64,000 bases of DNA from Spirosoma panaciterrae DSM 21099. GTDB lineage: Bacteria; Bacteroidota; Bacteroidia; Cytophagales; Spirosomataceae. Below the pieces are notes generated by a model that ran no database searches, had not been told where the DNA came from, and worked only from the letters and a program-made list of their open reading frames with translations. Every line of letters starts with the position of its first letter. The stretch's first letter is position 1. A program made the position numbers and the translations under genes. The stretch is from the NCBI RefSeq assembly GCF_000374025.1, contig NZ_KB893177.1:124001-188000 (forward strand). Direction: 5' to 3'. Positions 34,658 to 43,384 of this stretch are shown here, piece by piece.

Positions 34658-35806
34658 ATTTTTCTCCTCCACTTTCCCAACTTTTTTGGTTCGTTTGGGC
34701 AGTTGCTCGGCTAGTTCCTGAAGGTTCTTTATGGGTGGGCGGGGCTTTTCGGCTTCACCGATCAGGAATCCATACGGTTTTAGTGAATCCACAGCATCAA
34801 AAATCACTTTCAGTATGGCGGTCATGGGCAGAGCCAGTACCAGCCCTGGCAACCCCCACACATTTTCCCAGAGAATAAGGGCAATAATAGCCGCCAATGG
34901 ATTGATACTCACTTTCGATCCGACGATATAAGGCGTAATAAAATTCCCTTCCAGCGCCTGTACGAACAGAAACACACCAATAACTCCCAGGGCTTTGAAC
35001 GGATTGTCCTGTGTAACCAGTGTGTAGGCGGCTGGTATCAATGAACCCAGCGAAATACCAAAGTAGGGAATCAAAACCAGGCAAGCCCCAAAGAAACCAA
35101 AGAACACGGCATAATCGACACCTAGAATCAGCAGACCTACCGTCATCAACGTACCAATAATAATAATGACCAGGAATAACCCCGCCATGTAATCTTTGAC
35201 GACCTCATAAATGCCACTCATCACCCCATCGACCTTTGAGCGACGGGCATCGCTGAAGATTTTATAAAAGAACGTCCGGAAAAAATCGCGGTAAAGCAGT
35301 AAGAAAAAAGCGAACAGCAGAACCAGGAACAGTGTACTGATAATGTTGGTTGTGGTCAGCAGAGTAGTGGTCACAATGACTCCTGCTTCGGAGAGGGCCT
35401 GATTCAGGTATTTCCGTATTTCATCGACCTGCCGCTGCTTATCGATATTCAGGTGCTCGTCGGCAAACTTTTGTATGCTGTTGATGTATTCATTTCCACG
35501 CTTCACAAACTGGGGAACTACTTCGCTGAAGTTACTGAGCTGAACGGAAATGCCATAAAATAAACCTGTCAGAATGGTTAGTGCCAATAACAGACAAAGG
35601 ATAATGGCTAGTATTCGGGGGACTTTCCAATTTTCGAGCCGATTGACCAGCGGAAAGAGTAATACAGCAAACAGGATGGCAAACACTAAAGGGATGAGCA
35701 GGCTTTCCAGAACATGTAGCCCATATACGATGACTACCAATGATAAGAGTATACAAGTAACTTTAGCGTAGAAAGGCAACTGAATTTCTGGAGACCGTGT
35801 GTCCAT
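34652..35806 (-). CDS. AI-2E-family transporter (TqsA/YdiK type)
   Basis: A 384-residue inner-membrane protein with about eight helices arranged as in the AI-2E exporter/PerM superfamily. Family signs are the early ESLLIPLVFAILFAVLLFPL helix, the long central soluble segment (residues 90-140) and the late VDYAVFFGFFGACLVLIPYFG segment. Members export signalling molecules or exchange sodium and protons; the substrate here is unknown. ATG 35806 is chosen over GTG/ATG 35881 as the domain begins there. The charged tail (TKKVGKVEEKNE) is encoded in the terminator arm. Confidence 0.88.
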   Translation of the reverse strand: MDTRSPEIQLPFYAKVTCILLSLVVIVYGLHVLESLLIPLVFAILFAVLLFPLVNRLENWKVPRILAIILCLLLALTILTGLFYGISVQLSNFSEVVPQFVKRGNEYINSIQKFADEHLNIDKQRQVDEIRKYLNQALSEAGVIVTTTLLTTTNIISTLFLVLLFAFFLLLYRDFFRTFFYKIFSDARRSKVDGVMSGIYEVVKDYMAGLFLVIIIIGTLMTVGLLILGVDYAVFFGFFGACLVLIPYFGISLGSLIPAAYTLVTQDNPFKALGVIGVFLFVQALEGNFITPYIVGSKVSINPLAAIIALILWENVWGLPGLVLALPMTAILKVIFDAVDSLKPYGFLIGEAEKPRPPIKNLQELAEQLPKRTKKVGKVEEKNE

Positions 35807-36109
35807 AGTAGTGAATGTAAAGCAAAGCAATCCCGCAAGCTGCCTATCAGTTACAGGACGAACTATTTCCCCAACCACCAACTACCCACTTTAGTTTGAG
35901 TAATTATACACTTTAAGCTTCTTCTAATTATCTTAGTATCAGGCAGGATTAACAGCTATTGATTGCTGTTCAGGCTGTTAAGTTTTTGTTAAGGATGCAT
36001 TTGGAATTGGTAACGTTGTGGATAAGTCATGTAACTTCGGGCTGCCAAACAGAAGGCAACTACTAAACGCCACGAGTGAAGTAGGTCATTCTCAACAATT
36101 TAACTTCGC
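35807..36109. other. 303-bp region between divergent transporter and two-component genes
   Basis: This holds both promoters. TAACTTCG at 36032-36039 resembles a -7 element for the response regulator. AACAGC (35951-35956) and GCTGTT (35965-35970) form a small inverted repeat that could be an operator. Nothing else was recognised. Confidence 0.4.
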
Positions 36110-36817
36110 ATGAGTGCTGCAAAAGCTGCTCAACCCCTTCATCGCGTTTTAGTCGTAGACGACGACGCCGACATCGTAGAGATGCTCGAATACAACCTTC
36201 TTAAAGAAGGCTACGAAGTTCGCACAGCGTTCGATGGCCGGAAAGCTATTGAAGTCGCTAAAGGCTATCTCCCCGAACTGGTTTTACTGGATATTATGAT
36301 GCCTCAGTTAGATGGTATAGAAACAGGCCGCCAGCTCCGAGAGATCGCCGAATTACGTCAGACCTACATTTTGTATCTGACAGCCCGCTCGGAAGAGTAC
36401 TCCGAAGTAGCCGCTTTCGACGTAGGCGCCGATGATTACATCACCAAGCCCATCAAGCCCCGTGCGCTCATGAGTCGGATCAATGCGCTCTTCCGGCGCG
36501 AAGCTCAAAAGGCCGATCCAGGTGAGCAAATTATGATTGCCGATCTGTTGATCAACCGCAAAAACTATTCAGTTACGCAGAACGATAAAACGGTTATACT
36601 CCCCAAGAAAGAATTCGAACTCCTGTTCTTTTTAGCCCAGCACCCCAATAAGGTATGCAGCCGGGAGGAGTTGCTTCAGAAAATCTGGGGGGCCGATATT
36701 TATGTGCTCGAACGTACAGTAGATGTTCATATTCGGAAACTCCGCGAAAAGATCGGTGATACCCATATCCGAACGCTAAAGGGTGTAGGCTATATGTTTA
36801 CCGACCAGCCCGAGTAA
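36110..36817 (+). CDS. OmpR/PhoB-family response regulator
   Basis: A 235-residue response regulator. The receiver domain covers residues 11-130, with acidic pocket Asp17/Asp18, phosphorylated Asp61 (LLDIMMP) and the conserved lysine in DYITKPIKP near 112. The C-terminal OmpR-type winged helix follows (LPKKEFELLFFLA to IRTLKGVGYMF). It pairs with the histidine kinase gene downstream, although a strong hairpin lies between them. The stop codon is the first part of that hairpin's left arm. Target genes are unknown. Confidence 0.95.
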   Translation: MSAAKAAQPLHRVLVVDDDADIVEMLEYNLLKEGYEVRTAFDGRKAIEVAKGYLPELVLLDIMMPQLDGIETGRQLREIAELRQTYILYLTARSEEYSEVAAFDVGADDYITKPIKPRALMSRINALFRREAQKADPGEQIMIADLLINRKNYSVTQNDKTVILPKKEFELLFFLAQHPNKVCSREELLQKIWGADIYVLERTVDVHIRKLREKIGDTHIRTLKGVGYMFTDQPE

Positions 36818-36898
36818 AGAGCGAAAGAGTGAATGCGTGAAAGAGCGAAGCACCCGGCAGGTTTTTCGCTCTTTCACGCATTCACTCTTTCGCTCTTT
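36816..36898 (+). terminator. Perfect 34-bp-arm hairpin between response regulator and kinase genes
   Basis: Arms 36816-36849 and 36865-36898 are perfect complements with a 15-base loop. The right arm runs into TTTTT on the + strand. Built from GAGCGAAAGAGTGAA-type words. It includes the last bases of the response-regulator stop codon and ends 13 bp before the kinase ATG, so it should limit read-through into the kinase gene. Confidence 0.8.
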
Positions 36899-36911
36899 TT
36901 ATCTTTACACA

Positions 36912-37949
36912 ATGTCTCTCAGTCCCCGCATTATTGCTCTTTTACTGGCTTGCCTGATTTCGGCATTGACGCTCGCTTTTCTCACATTCGTAGAAGGCGT
37001 TACGAGCAGTATGTTGTTTGTGGTCGGGATTTCGTCGTTTGTCATCTCGTTCTTTCTGGTACTTTATGCGATTGAGTTACTGGTCTTCCGGGAAGTCAAC
37101 AAGATGTATAAAACCATCCACCAGCTCAAAATCCGCGACTTTAGCATTTCCCGAAAATCCATCATCAAGAACAGCAATCCGTTTAAGAAGCTCAACGACG
37201 AAATTTTTGTTTACGTCGCCAAGAAGCAGAAGGAGATTGACGAGCTAAAACGGCTGGAACAGTTTCGCCGGGAGTTTCTGGCCGATGTATCGCATGAGTT
37301 AAAAACACCCATTTTTGCCGCCCAGGGCTTTATTCATACGCTGATCGATGGTGCCGTCGATGACGAACACGTTCGGGATAAATTCCTGTCGAAAGCCGCC
37401 AAAAGCCTCGACGGGCTGGATGCACTGGTAAAAGACCTGGTGGCGCTGTCGCAACTGGAAACCGGCGAAGTAAAAATGAGCTTTGAGCGGGTCAACTTTT
37501 CACAGCTTATTCAGGAAATTTTTGAGCAGCTCGAAACCATCGCTAAAGCCAAAAACACATCGCTCTCACTCAAGACCTCACAACCCGGCCCGGCCTGGGT
37601 AAAAGCCGACGTTCAGCGCATTATGCAGGTCATGACTAATTTGATAGAAAATGCGGTGAAGTATGGAAATGACAACGGCAAAGTGATCGTTCACCTCGAA
37701 GAAGATAAAAAACACATTATCGTATCGGTCCGCGACAATGGCCCCGGCATCCCCCCCGAACACTTAAGCCGGATATTTGAGCGATTTTATCGGGTCGAAA
37801 AAAGCCGCTCGAAAGAACGGGGGGGCACTGGCCTCGGCCTGGCCATTGTGAAGCACATCCTGAACGCGCACAAATCGAAAATTACCGTAATGAGTAAGGT
37901 CGACAAAGGCACCACTTTCCGATTTAAGCTCGAAAAAATGGAGGTGTAG
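36912..37949 (+). CDS. PhoR-type sensor histidine kinase
   Basis: A 345-residue membrane histidine kinase. Two N-terminal transmembrane helices have almost no periplasmic loop between them (residues 5-65). A HAMP-like or coiled linker leads to the H-box (FLADVSHELKTPIF near 120). The N, G1 and G2 boxes follow (NLIENAVKYGND, DNGPGIPPE, GGTGLGLAIVKHI). It phosphorylates the OmpR-type regulator upstream. The small external part suggests sensing in the membrane or by a partner. ATG 36912 is preferred; a longer frame from GTG 36837 would start inside the hairpin. Confidence 0.94.
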   Translation: MSLSPRIIALLLACLISALTLAFLTFVEGVTSSMLFVVGISSFVISFFLVLYAIELLVFREVNKMYKTIHQLKIRDFSISRKSIIKNSNPFKKLNDEIFVYVAKKQKEIDELKRLEQFRREFLADVSHELKTPIFAAQGFIHTLIDGAVDDEHVRDKFLSKAAKSLDGLDALVKDLVALSQLETGEVKMSFERVNFSQLIQEIFEQLETIAKAKNTSLSLKTSQPGPAWVKADVQRIMQVMTNLIENAVKYGNDNGKVIVHLEEDKKHIIVSVRDNGPGIPPEHLSRIFERFYRVEKSRSKERGGTGLGLAIVKHILNAHKSKITVMSKVDKGTTFRFKLEKMEV

Positions 37950-37956
37950 CCTTCTG

Positions 37957-39219
37957 CTAAATCAATCGCTTAAGGGCAAAATGGGCAATGATGAGCTGCC
38001 CGTTTCGCCGGGCTACCAGCGATATCTCTCTCCCTTCGCCTTTCTGTAGTATCTTGTATATTTCGCTGATGGTCATATCTCTGGCCGATGTATTATTGAT
38101 AAACAGGAGTTCATCCCCTTCTTCCAGACCAGCCTTAGCGGCCGGAGATCCATCAAGAATTTTGTCGACATAATAGGTACGGAAGCTCTCCCCTCTTGCC
38201 CGAAGCTCCATACCACTCATATCATGTTCGAAGCTCTCGCGCATCAGTCGCTTAACAGGCTTCATCACAATGTATTGATCGGGATAGTTAAAGGTCACAT
38301 TGAATCGGCGCAACAATTCGCAACCTACATTTCCCTGCCGTTCGGGCATGTTGATAAGCTTCATCCCAAAAGCTATACTATCGGGAAATGATGCCAGAAT
38401 ATTATCCATTTCGTAACGCCCAAACCGGATTTTTTGAATCCGACCTACGCTCCCATTTATGACACCATTTAGCCCGCGACCCAATTGCGCCCGAATACTT
38501 TTTTCTGGAATCGGCATGGCGGCCGTACTACGCGACCGATCGAGCAGAAGGGCGTGACCTGCACCTGTATCCAGCACAACCCGCAAGGGCAGGGTTTTTT
38601 CGCCATCGAATACCGATAAGGCATCGGTATAGGCTTTGGTATCCTGAATCGTGATTGGGTAACGGTCACCTTTGTGTTTATTGTATTTGTACTTGCCTGG
38701 CTTCATGATCATCAGCTCATGGCGCTGAAAATCAACATTAACAACGAAGTTTGAAAAGACCTCGTAGCCAAAAATGCCATGAACGGGGGCTCCTACATAT
38801 TCTGACAGTTTGAGAATATCCTCGTCCAGAATAACCAGATTATGATGCGATGCGCGTAAGCCGCCCATCGTCAGGGTATTATCGATGGCAATGGAAGCGG
38901 TCAGGCTCCCCCCTTCGCCAGCACCGCTAATCTTAACTTTCCGCGTTAGTTGGAGCTTCTGTTTCGAAAAAGCAGCCGGATCAGTAATAATTGTATTGGC
39001 AACTCCCGTATCCAGAATAAAATTCAGGGTGTCTGAATCATTGATCCGTACCGGAACAACAATCAGGTTCGAATGAAGCTGAAACGGGATACGGGTCCAG
39101 GTCCGATTCCCGGAAATAAAAAAGCCGTAATGGTCCTTATCAGGCACACGTCGGTTATCATCGCCCCGAGCTGCCCAACCGGACAGTAACAGCCCGAATA
39201 CCAGTATCAGCGTTTTCAT
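37957..39219 (-). CDS. Exported retropepsin-like aspartyl protease with PDZ domain
   Basis: A 420-residue protein with a signal peptide (LILVFGLLLSGWAARG). Two aspartyl-protease motifs occur in one chain: LDTGVANT near residue 70 and LDTGAGHA near 217, so the protein can form both halves of a retropepsin active site by itself. A PDZ domain (VDKILDGSPAAKAGLEEGDE) occupies about residues 340-415, probably binding substrate C-termini. Similar two-lobed proteins occur in Bacteroidota. The substrate is unknown, and it is likely periplasmic. It converges with the histidine kinase gene, 7 bp apart, with no hairpin between. Confidence 0.85.
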   Translation of the reverse strand: MKTLILVFGLLLSGWAARGDDNRRVPDKDHYGFFISGNRTWTRIPFQLHSNLIVVPVRINDSDTLNFILDTGVANTIITDPAAFSKQKLQLTRKVKISGAGEGGSLTASIAIDNTLTMGGLRASHHNLVILDEDILKLSEYVGAPVHGIFGYEVFSNFVVNVDFQRHELMIMKPGKYKYNKHKGDRYPITIQDTKAYTDALSVFDGEKTLPLRVVLDTGAGHALLLDRSRSTAAMPIPEKSIRAQLGRGLNGVINGSVGRIQKIRFGRYEMDNILASFPDSIAFGMKLINMPERQGNVGCELLRRFNVTFNYPDQYIVMKPVKRLMRESFEHDMSGMELRARGESFRTYYVDKILDGSPAAKAGLEEGDELLFINNTSARDMTISEIYKILQKGEGREISLVARRNGQLIIAHFALKRLI

Positions 39220-39456
39220 TTATCGTAGATTTATTACATTGAAATTACGCATTTTTTATCCGAATAACACAAAAATTAGACAGTAAGTTTATTGACTGTC
39301 ACATAGTTATTTCCACTTATTTAGTATCCGGGCAACTTTCGCACTCTTTAAGATGGTGCATTCCGTTCAAAACCCTAATTTCGTCAAAAATTTCAAGCAA
39401 TATAGGGCCATTTAGAAGCCCAGAACATCGTTTTCGACTCTCATTATTAATCGGTT

Positions 39457-40221
39457 ATGCGTAAAAAAATAGTTGCTGGCAACTGGAAAATGAATAAAAC
39501 AGCCGACGAGGCTACTGCTCTTGTATCGGAAATTATCGACAAGGTGAATGCTGAAGTGACGGGTGATGTCACGGTTGTTCTGTGTCCACCTGCTGTTTAT
39601 TTGACCTCAGCCCGGCAAGCCATACCATCCGGTGGTTCTATTTCGCTCGGTGCTCAGAATTGTCATGAGAAAGCTTCTGGTGCCTACACCGGTGAGATTT
39701 CGGCTCCTATGTTGCAGTCTATCGGCGTTGAATACGTCATTCTTGGCCATAGCGAACGCCGGGAATATTTTGGCGAAACCAACGCTCAACTGGCCGCTAA
39801 AGTAAACATTGCCCTGGAAAATGGCCTGACTCCTATTTTTTGTTGTGGGGAATCCCGTGATCTGCGCGAAAACGGTGACTACGTCGGCTTCGTAAAAAAC
39901 CAGCTTACCGAGAGCCTGTTCCACTTATCGGCCGATTCGTTTGCGAAGGTCGTTATTGCTTACGAACCGATCTGGGCCATTGGTACCGGCCTGACAGCAT
40001 CGGCTGCGCAGGCGCAGGATATGCACTTTGAGCTTCGTCAGCACATTGCCAGCCAATATGGCGATTCTGTGGCCCAGGACATCAGCATTTTATACGGTGG
40101 TAGTGCCAATGCCCAAAATGCAGCCGAGCTGTTCGCCCAAGTCGATGTAGACGGTGGCCTTATCGGTGGTGCTTCCCTTAAAGCCCCTGACTTTCTTACG
40201 GTTGTAAAAGCAGCACAATAA
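39457..40221 (+). CDS. tpiA: Triose-phosphate isomerase
   Basis: A 254-residue TIM barrel. Catalytic residues are visible: Lys11 (GNWKMNK), histidine in LGHSERR near 97, and glutamate in AYEPIWAIGTG near 169. The phosphate-binding ILYGGSANA near 211 and GLIGGASL near 232 complete the site. It interconverts dihydroxyacetone phosphate and glyceraldehyde-3-phosphate in glycolysis and gluconeogenesis. Full length for the family. It is monocistronic, followed by a GAGTGA-word hairpin. Confidence 0.98.
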   Translation: MRKKIVAGNWKMNKTADEATALVSEIIDKVNAEVTGDVTVVLCPPAVYLTSARQAIPSGGSISLGAQNCHEKASGAYTGEISAPMLQSIGVEYVILGHSERREYFGETNAQLAAKVNIALENGLTPIFCCGESRDLRENGDYVGFVKNQLTESLFHLSADSFAKVVIAYEPIWAIGTGLTASAAQAQDMHFELRQHIASQYGDSVAQDISILYGGSANAQNAAELFAQVDVDGGLIGGASLKAPDFLTVVKAAQ

Positions 40222-40231
40222 ACTTAATGAG

Positions 40232-40298
40232 TGAATGATCGAGTGATTGAATAGCTAAACCAAGAACCTATTCAATCATTCAATCACTCGATCATTCA
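40232..40298. terminator. GAGTGA-word hairpin after tpiA
   Basis: Perfect 21-bp arms (40232-40252 and 40278-40298) of repeated TGAATGATCGAGTGA-type words, with an extra ATTCAATC unit duplicated next to the right arm. It lies between tpiA and the DUF985 gene on the same strand, and probably terminates tpiA. Confidence 0.65.
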
Positions 40299-40308
40299 AA
40301 ATTAAATT

Positions 40309-40818
40309 ATGACAGCCGCTTATTACGTCCGGGCTTTCAACATGACTCCTCACCCGGAAGGGGGGTATTTTGCCGAAACGTATCGATCATCCGAAAGCAT
40401 TGCTCAGGAAGCCTTGCCGCAGCGATTCGGGGGAAATCGCTCATTCTGTACGGCTATTTACTTTCTTCTGGAGCAACACCATTTCTCGGCATTTCACCGG
40501 ATTCAGTCCGATGAAGTATGGCATTTTTATGCGGGTGGCCCATTGGAGGTATTTATTATAAACCCCGATGGTTCGCTCAGAATTATACGACTCGGCAATA
40601 ACCCGGAGCGGGGTGAGGTGTTTCAGGATGTAGTACCGGCTGGATGCTGGTTTGGTTCAAAACCGGCTGTAGGTACCGAATTCTCGCTGGTTGGCTGTAC
40701 GGTTGCGCCCGGTTTCGATTTTGCGGATTTCGAAATGGCCGACCGGAACCAGCTATTGGAGGAATTTCCCCAGCATAAGGAGATTATTGAGAAACTGAAC
40801 CGGGATTTAACGGATTGA
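40309..40818 (+). CDS. DUF985-family cupin
   Basis: A 169-residue cupin of the DUF985 group. The opening NMTPHPEGGYFAETYRS, the first cupin segment AFHRIQSDEVWHFYAGGP near 64, and the second PAGCWFGSKPAVGTEFSLVG near 112 are family signatures. Members are beta-barrels that may bind a metal or a nucleotide sugar; the role is not established. It stands between two hairpins, so probably has its own transcript. Its last codons overlap the following terminator. Confidence 0.9.
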   Translation: MTAAYYVRAFNMTPHPEGGYFAETYRSSESIAQEALPQRFGGNRSFCTAIYFLLEQHHFSAFHRIQSDEVWHFYAGGPLEVFIINPDGSLRIIRLGNNPERGEVFQDVVPAGCWFGSKPAVGTEFSLVGCTVAPGFDFADFEMADRNQLLEEFPQHKEIIEKLNRDLTD

Positions 40819-40892
40819 GGGATTAAAACAGATTTTGTTAAATTATAGAGCTTCGAAGAAGCAAAAACAAAATCTGTTTTAATCCCTCAATC
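40813..40892. terminator. Perfect 27-bp-arm two-way terminator
   Basis: Arms 40813-40839 and 40866-40892 are perfect complements with a 26-base spacer. It includes the stop codon of the DUF985 gene and lies 20 bp before the stop of the convergent sigma module 2. Confidence 0.75.
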
Positions 40893-40911
40893 TGCTAAAT
40901 CCCGGTTCTGA

Positions 40912-41979
40912 TTACTGGAAATTTACATTCCCAAACTTGGATACTACGCGGACTTTAGTACCTGAGCCACTGCCCACTTTACCGACATACTGCTTGACCA
41001 GTTTTGGGCCTCGTCGGTTGTCGTCGTCGGGCTGGGCGGTAAAATGCCAGGTTGAATTGGATGGGTAATTGAAATTGCCGTAGCTAACCGTTACATCAAA
41101 ATCGCAGTCGTTATTTCGGTCGACAGGCAACGCTACGGATGAGTAAGAAGCCTGAATATCAACATTTTCGACGGTTTTAGGCAACTGATCGATTCGGAAG
41201 CCACCCGAGAAGCTGAGCTTAATTTTACCCGATTCACGCAGGTTACCAATTTTAGCCCCCGAATAATTGATGTCGGCATTCAGTTTTCCGACATCACCAA
41301 TGGTCATTTTACCCGCCTTATTGGTGAGCGTCAGCTCATTGGCCTTTACTAATTCCAGGCTTCCATAGGCCATATCCAGTTTTCCGGCATCGATGTAACG
41401 AATATTGGCTTTACCATAGGCCACATCGATATCATTCTGGCGGCTGGCTAGTTCTTCGGCCATGAAATTACCATAGCGGCTATATACAGTGAGGGGAGCC
41501 TGAAAGGAGTGGATGGTGGTATTGCCAAACTTATTTTTCAGCGTCAGCGCATTTTGTTTGGGCATCATCACATCGTAGTTGATCCGCACAAAATTCCGTT
41601 CGCCATCATCTTTCCATTTGCCAAAACTCCAGTTCGAAACTGCACTCTGGCTGAAATTTGTCCGAACGGTAATCTGGTTGCCATTGCGCTTTTCTTCAAT
41701 CGTTACCGCATCCAGATACTTTTGGGTACGCTCGTCCGAATCCGAATTAGCAACAATGGTAATCTGAATTTTTATTTCCGGTTTATCCCATAAGCCTATT
41801 GTAACCTGACCAAACTGATTATCGACGACCAGATTATCTTTACTATCGACATCAAATAGTTTGATGATGGTCTTCTTCTTTTCAACGGTGGTTTCAACCA
41901 TACCGGGCAGAACCGGCACCTCGGCCCGCATAATTAATGGGCTAAGGCATAGTAAAACACTATACAGGACTCGTTTCAT
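40912..41979 (-). CDS. Exported (F/Y)G-repeat protein, DUF4097-like (module 2)
   Basis: A 355-residue protein with a signal peptide (VLYSVLLCLSPLIMRAEV). The body repeats an aromatic-glycine turn: NQFGQVTI, NKFGNTTI, SRYGNFMA, VAYGKANI, MAYGSLEL, VSYGNFNY, ending SKFGNVNFQ. This matches the turn pattern of the module 1 protein and fits a beta-solenoid of the DUF4097 adhesin type. ATG 41979 is chosen; it overlaps the anti-sigma-like gene by 20 bp, as expected for coupled genes. Its role is unknown; a surface or periplasmic partner of the sigma system is inferred. Confidence 0.7.
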   Translation of the reverse strand: MKRVLYSVLLCLSPLIMRAEVPVLPGMVETTVEKKKTIIKLFDVDSKDNLVVDNQFGQVTIGLWDKPEIKIQITIVANSDSDERTQKYLDAVTIEEKRNGNQITVRTNFSQSAVSNWSFGKWKDDGERNFVRINYDVMMPKQNALTLKNKFGNTTIHSFQAPLTVYSRYGNFMAEELASRQNDIDVAYGKANIRYIDAGKLDMAYGSLELVKANELTLTNKAGKMTIGDVGKLNADINYSGAKIGNLRESGKIKLSFSGGFRIDQLPKTVENVDIQASYSSVALPVDRNNDCDFDVTVSYGNFNYPSNSTWHFTAQPDDDNRRGPKLVKQYVGKVGSGSGTKVRVVSKFGNVNFQ

Positions 41980-42577
41980 GGGACTGGTCTTTAATGCGCT
42001 CAATAACACGCAATTGTTCGTTAAGTAAGTTGATCTGAAGCTGTAAATTCTGAATCATGGCCTGGATCAACACTTCCTGATTCGGGTTCTTAGGCAGATC
42101 GGCCTTGAGTGCCCGGTAGGAGTTCTCGAGCCGGTCCAGGTCAATCGCAAATTCTTGATATAGAGCGGGATTATCCTCGGTCAGTTGTTTTAATTCAGCA
42201 CGTTTATTGTCAATGAGTTGCGTGTATTGCACTACCTCTTTGGCATAAGTCGGATTAGCTGCCACGAGTTCAGGCTGGCGGGTTACCCCATATTGCTTGT
42301 TCATGTACAGAAAGCAGCCAGCCAGCAGCAATACGGCAATGGACGCAGCCACTCGCCAATCGAGCGTGGGCCAGCCAATTTGCCGTCCCCCCGAAGCCGG
42401 ACGGTTTTTATGGACTGCTACAAACGGCGAACCATTGTTCTGGACAATCGGCGGATTATCCAGACTAGCTTTGTCAAGGCCAGCCTCAATCTTTTTCCAC
42501 AGATCAACCGACGGCTCTTTGTCGTCAAAGTCCTCGCGGTTATCGCGCACAAAACGTTCAAGGTTATCCTTTTTCAT
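41960..42577 (-). CDS. Single-pass anti-sigma-like membrane protein (module 2)
   Basis: A 205-residue protein. The cytoplasmic N-terminus has the EPSVDLWKKIEAGL helix like the repeats of the module 1 protein. One transmembrane helix (VAASIAVLLLAGCFLYMN near 80-97) is followed by an extracytoplasmic part that is nearly all helical and coiled-coil-like (residues 120-195). Position after an ECF sigma gene on the same strand supports an anti-sigma role; the helix is not a known named anti-sigma domain. An imperfect hairpin lies between it and the sigma gene. Confidence 0.75.
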   Translation of the reverse strand: MKKDNLERFVRDNREDFDDKEPSVDLWKKIEAGLDKASLDNPPIVQNNGSPFVAVHKNRPASGGRQIGWPTLDWRVAASIAVLLLAGCFLYMNKQYGVTRQPELVAANPTYAKEVVQYTQLIDNKRAELKQLTEDNPALYQEFAIDLDRLENSYRALKADLPKNPNQEVLIQAMIQNLQLQINLLNEQLRVIERIKDQSHETSPV

Positions 42578-42590
42578 AGGTCAGTAAGCG

Positions 42591-42660
42591 AAAGAGTGAA
42601 CGAGCGAACGAGCAAATACCATCTACAGGGTTTGCTCCCGTCAGCCCTTACTAACTCTTT
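42591..42660 (-). other. Imperfect hairpin between sigma 2 and anti-sigma 2
   Basis: The outer arms AAAGAGT/ACTCTTT (42591-42597, 42654-42660) and inner arms GAGCAAA/TTTGCTC (42610-42616, 42631-42637) pair, with a diverged middle made of GAGCGAAC-type words. It looks like a decayed member of the word-built hairpins and lies inside the operon, so it may reduce expression of the downstream genes relative to sigma. Confidence 0.4.
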
Positions 42661-42665
42661 CTCAA

Positions 42666-43226
42666 CTAGTTTAATAATTCAAGTAAACGTTTTTTTCCTC
42701 GTAAATACTGCGTTCTGGATGTTGTTTCACTGATGTTTAATACATTCCCTATTTCTTCATGGTCGTATCCCTCAAACAAATAAAGCGATAGCACGACCCG
42801 GTACCCTTCTGGAAGCAGTTGCATAGCCCTTCGGACCCGGTCTACTTCCAACTGAACTCCGTCTTCGTCATATGGTTCGGGATCGGCAAAATCGGGCCCG
42901 TCATCTTCACCAAACCGATTCGATTCCATATCCACCAGCTCCAATCGACGGGCGCGGAGATGATTGATAGCCCGGTTTACCACAATCTGCTTCAACCAGG
43001 CCCCGAACGTACTTTGCCCCCGAAACGAGCCTATATGGCTAAATGCATCCATAAAGGCTTCCTGCAATACATCTTCAGCTTCGGCTTCATGGTTCAGAAT
43101 CCGCAGGCAAACGTTATACATAGCCTTTACGTAATGCTGATAGAGTTCATACTGAGCCCGTCGCTCGCCCTGTTGGCAGCGTTTGACCAGGTCAGCATGG
43201 CGGTCGGGGTACGGTTTAGGTTCCAA
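42666..43226 (-). CDS. ECF-type RNA polymerase sigma factor (module 2)
   Basis: A 186-residue ECF sigma factor. Region 2 covers residues about 25-95 (HEAEAEDVLQEAFMDAFSHI), a variable acidic linker (EDDGPDFADPEPYDEDG) is near 108-124, and region 4 is near 135-185 (GYDHEEIGNVLNISETTSRT). It belongs to the same type as module 1. There is no ATG between the upstream in-frame stop (43254-43256) and region 2, so translation must start at a rare codon, most likely TTG at 43226, which could keep its level low. The anti-sigma-like gene begins 88 bp downstream, after an imperfect hairpin. Confidence 0.9.
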   Translation of the reverse strand: MEPKPYPDRHADLVKRCQQGERRAQYELYQHYVKAMYNVCLRILNHEAEAEDVLQEAFMDAFSHIGSFRGQSTFGAWLKQIVVNRAINHLRARRLELVDMESNRFGEDDGPDFADPEPYDEDGVQLEVDRVRRAMQLLPEGYRVVLSLYLFEGYDHEEIGNVLNISETTSRTQYLRGKKRLLELLN

Positions 43227-43384
43227 CAGCTTCAGTATTTCCCAACGTTTAAGTTATTATCGATAGAAAGATGCACGGAATTTGAGAATGTTGCACAATA
43301 ATTCAGAAAAAGTCAGCGTTTCTACCCTCACATCGTTTAAAGGCTGTTTTTCTGTAGATTGGCTCTATAAAAGCATTGATCACT

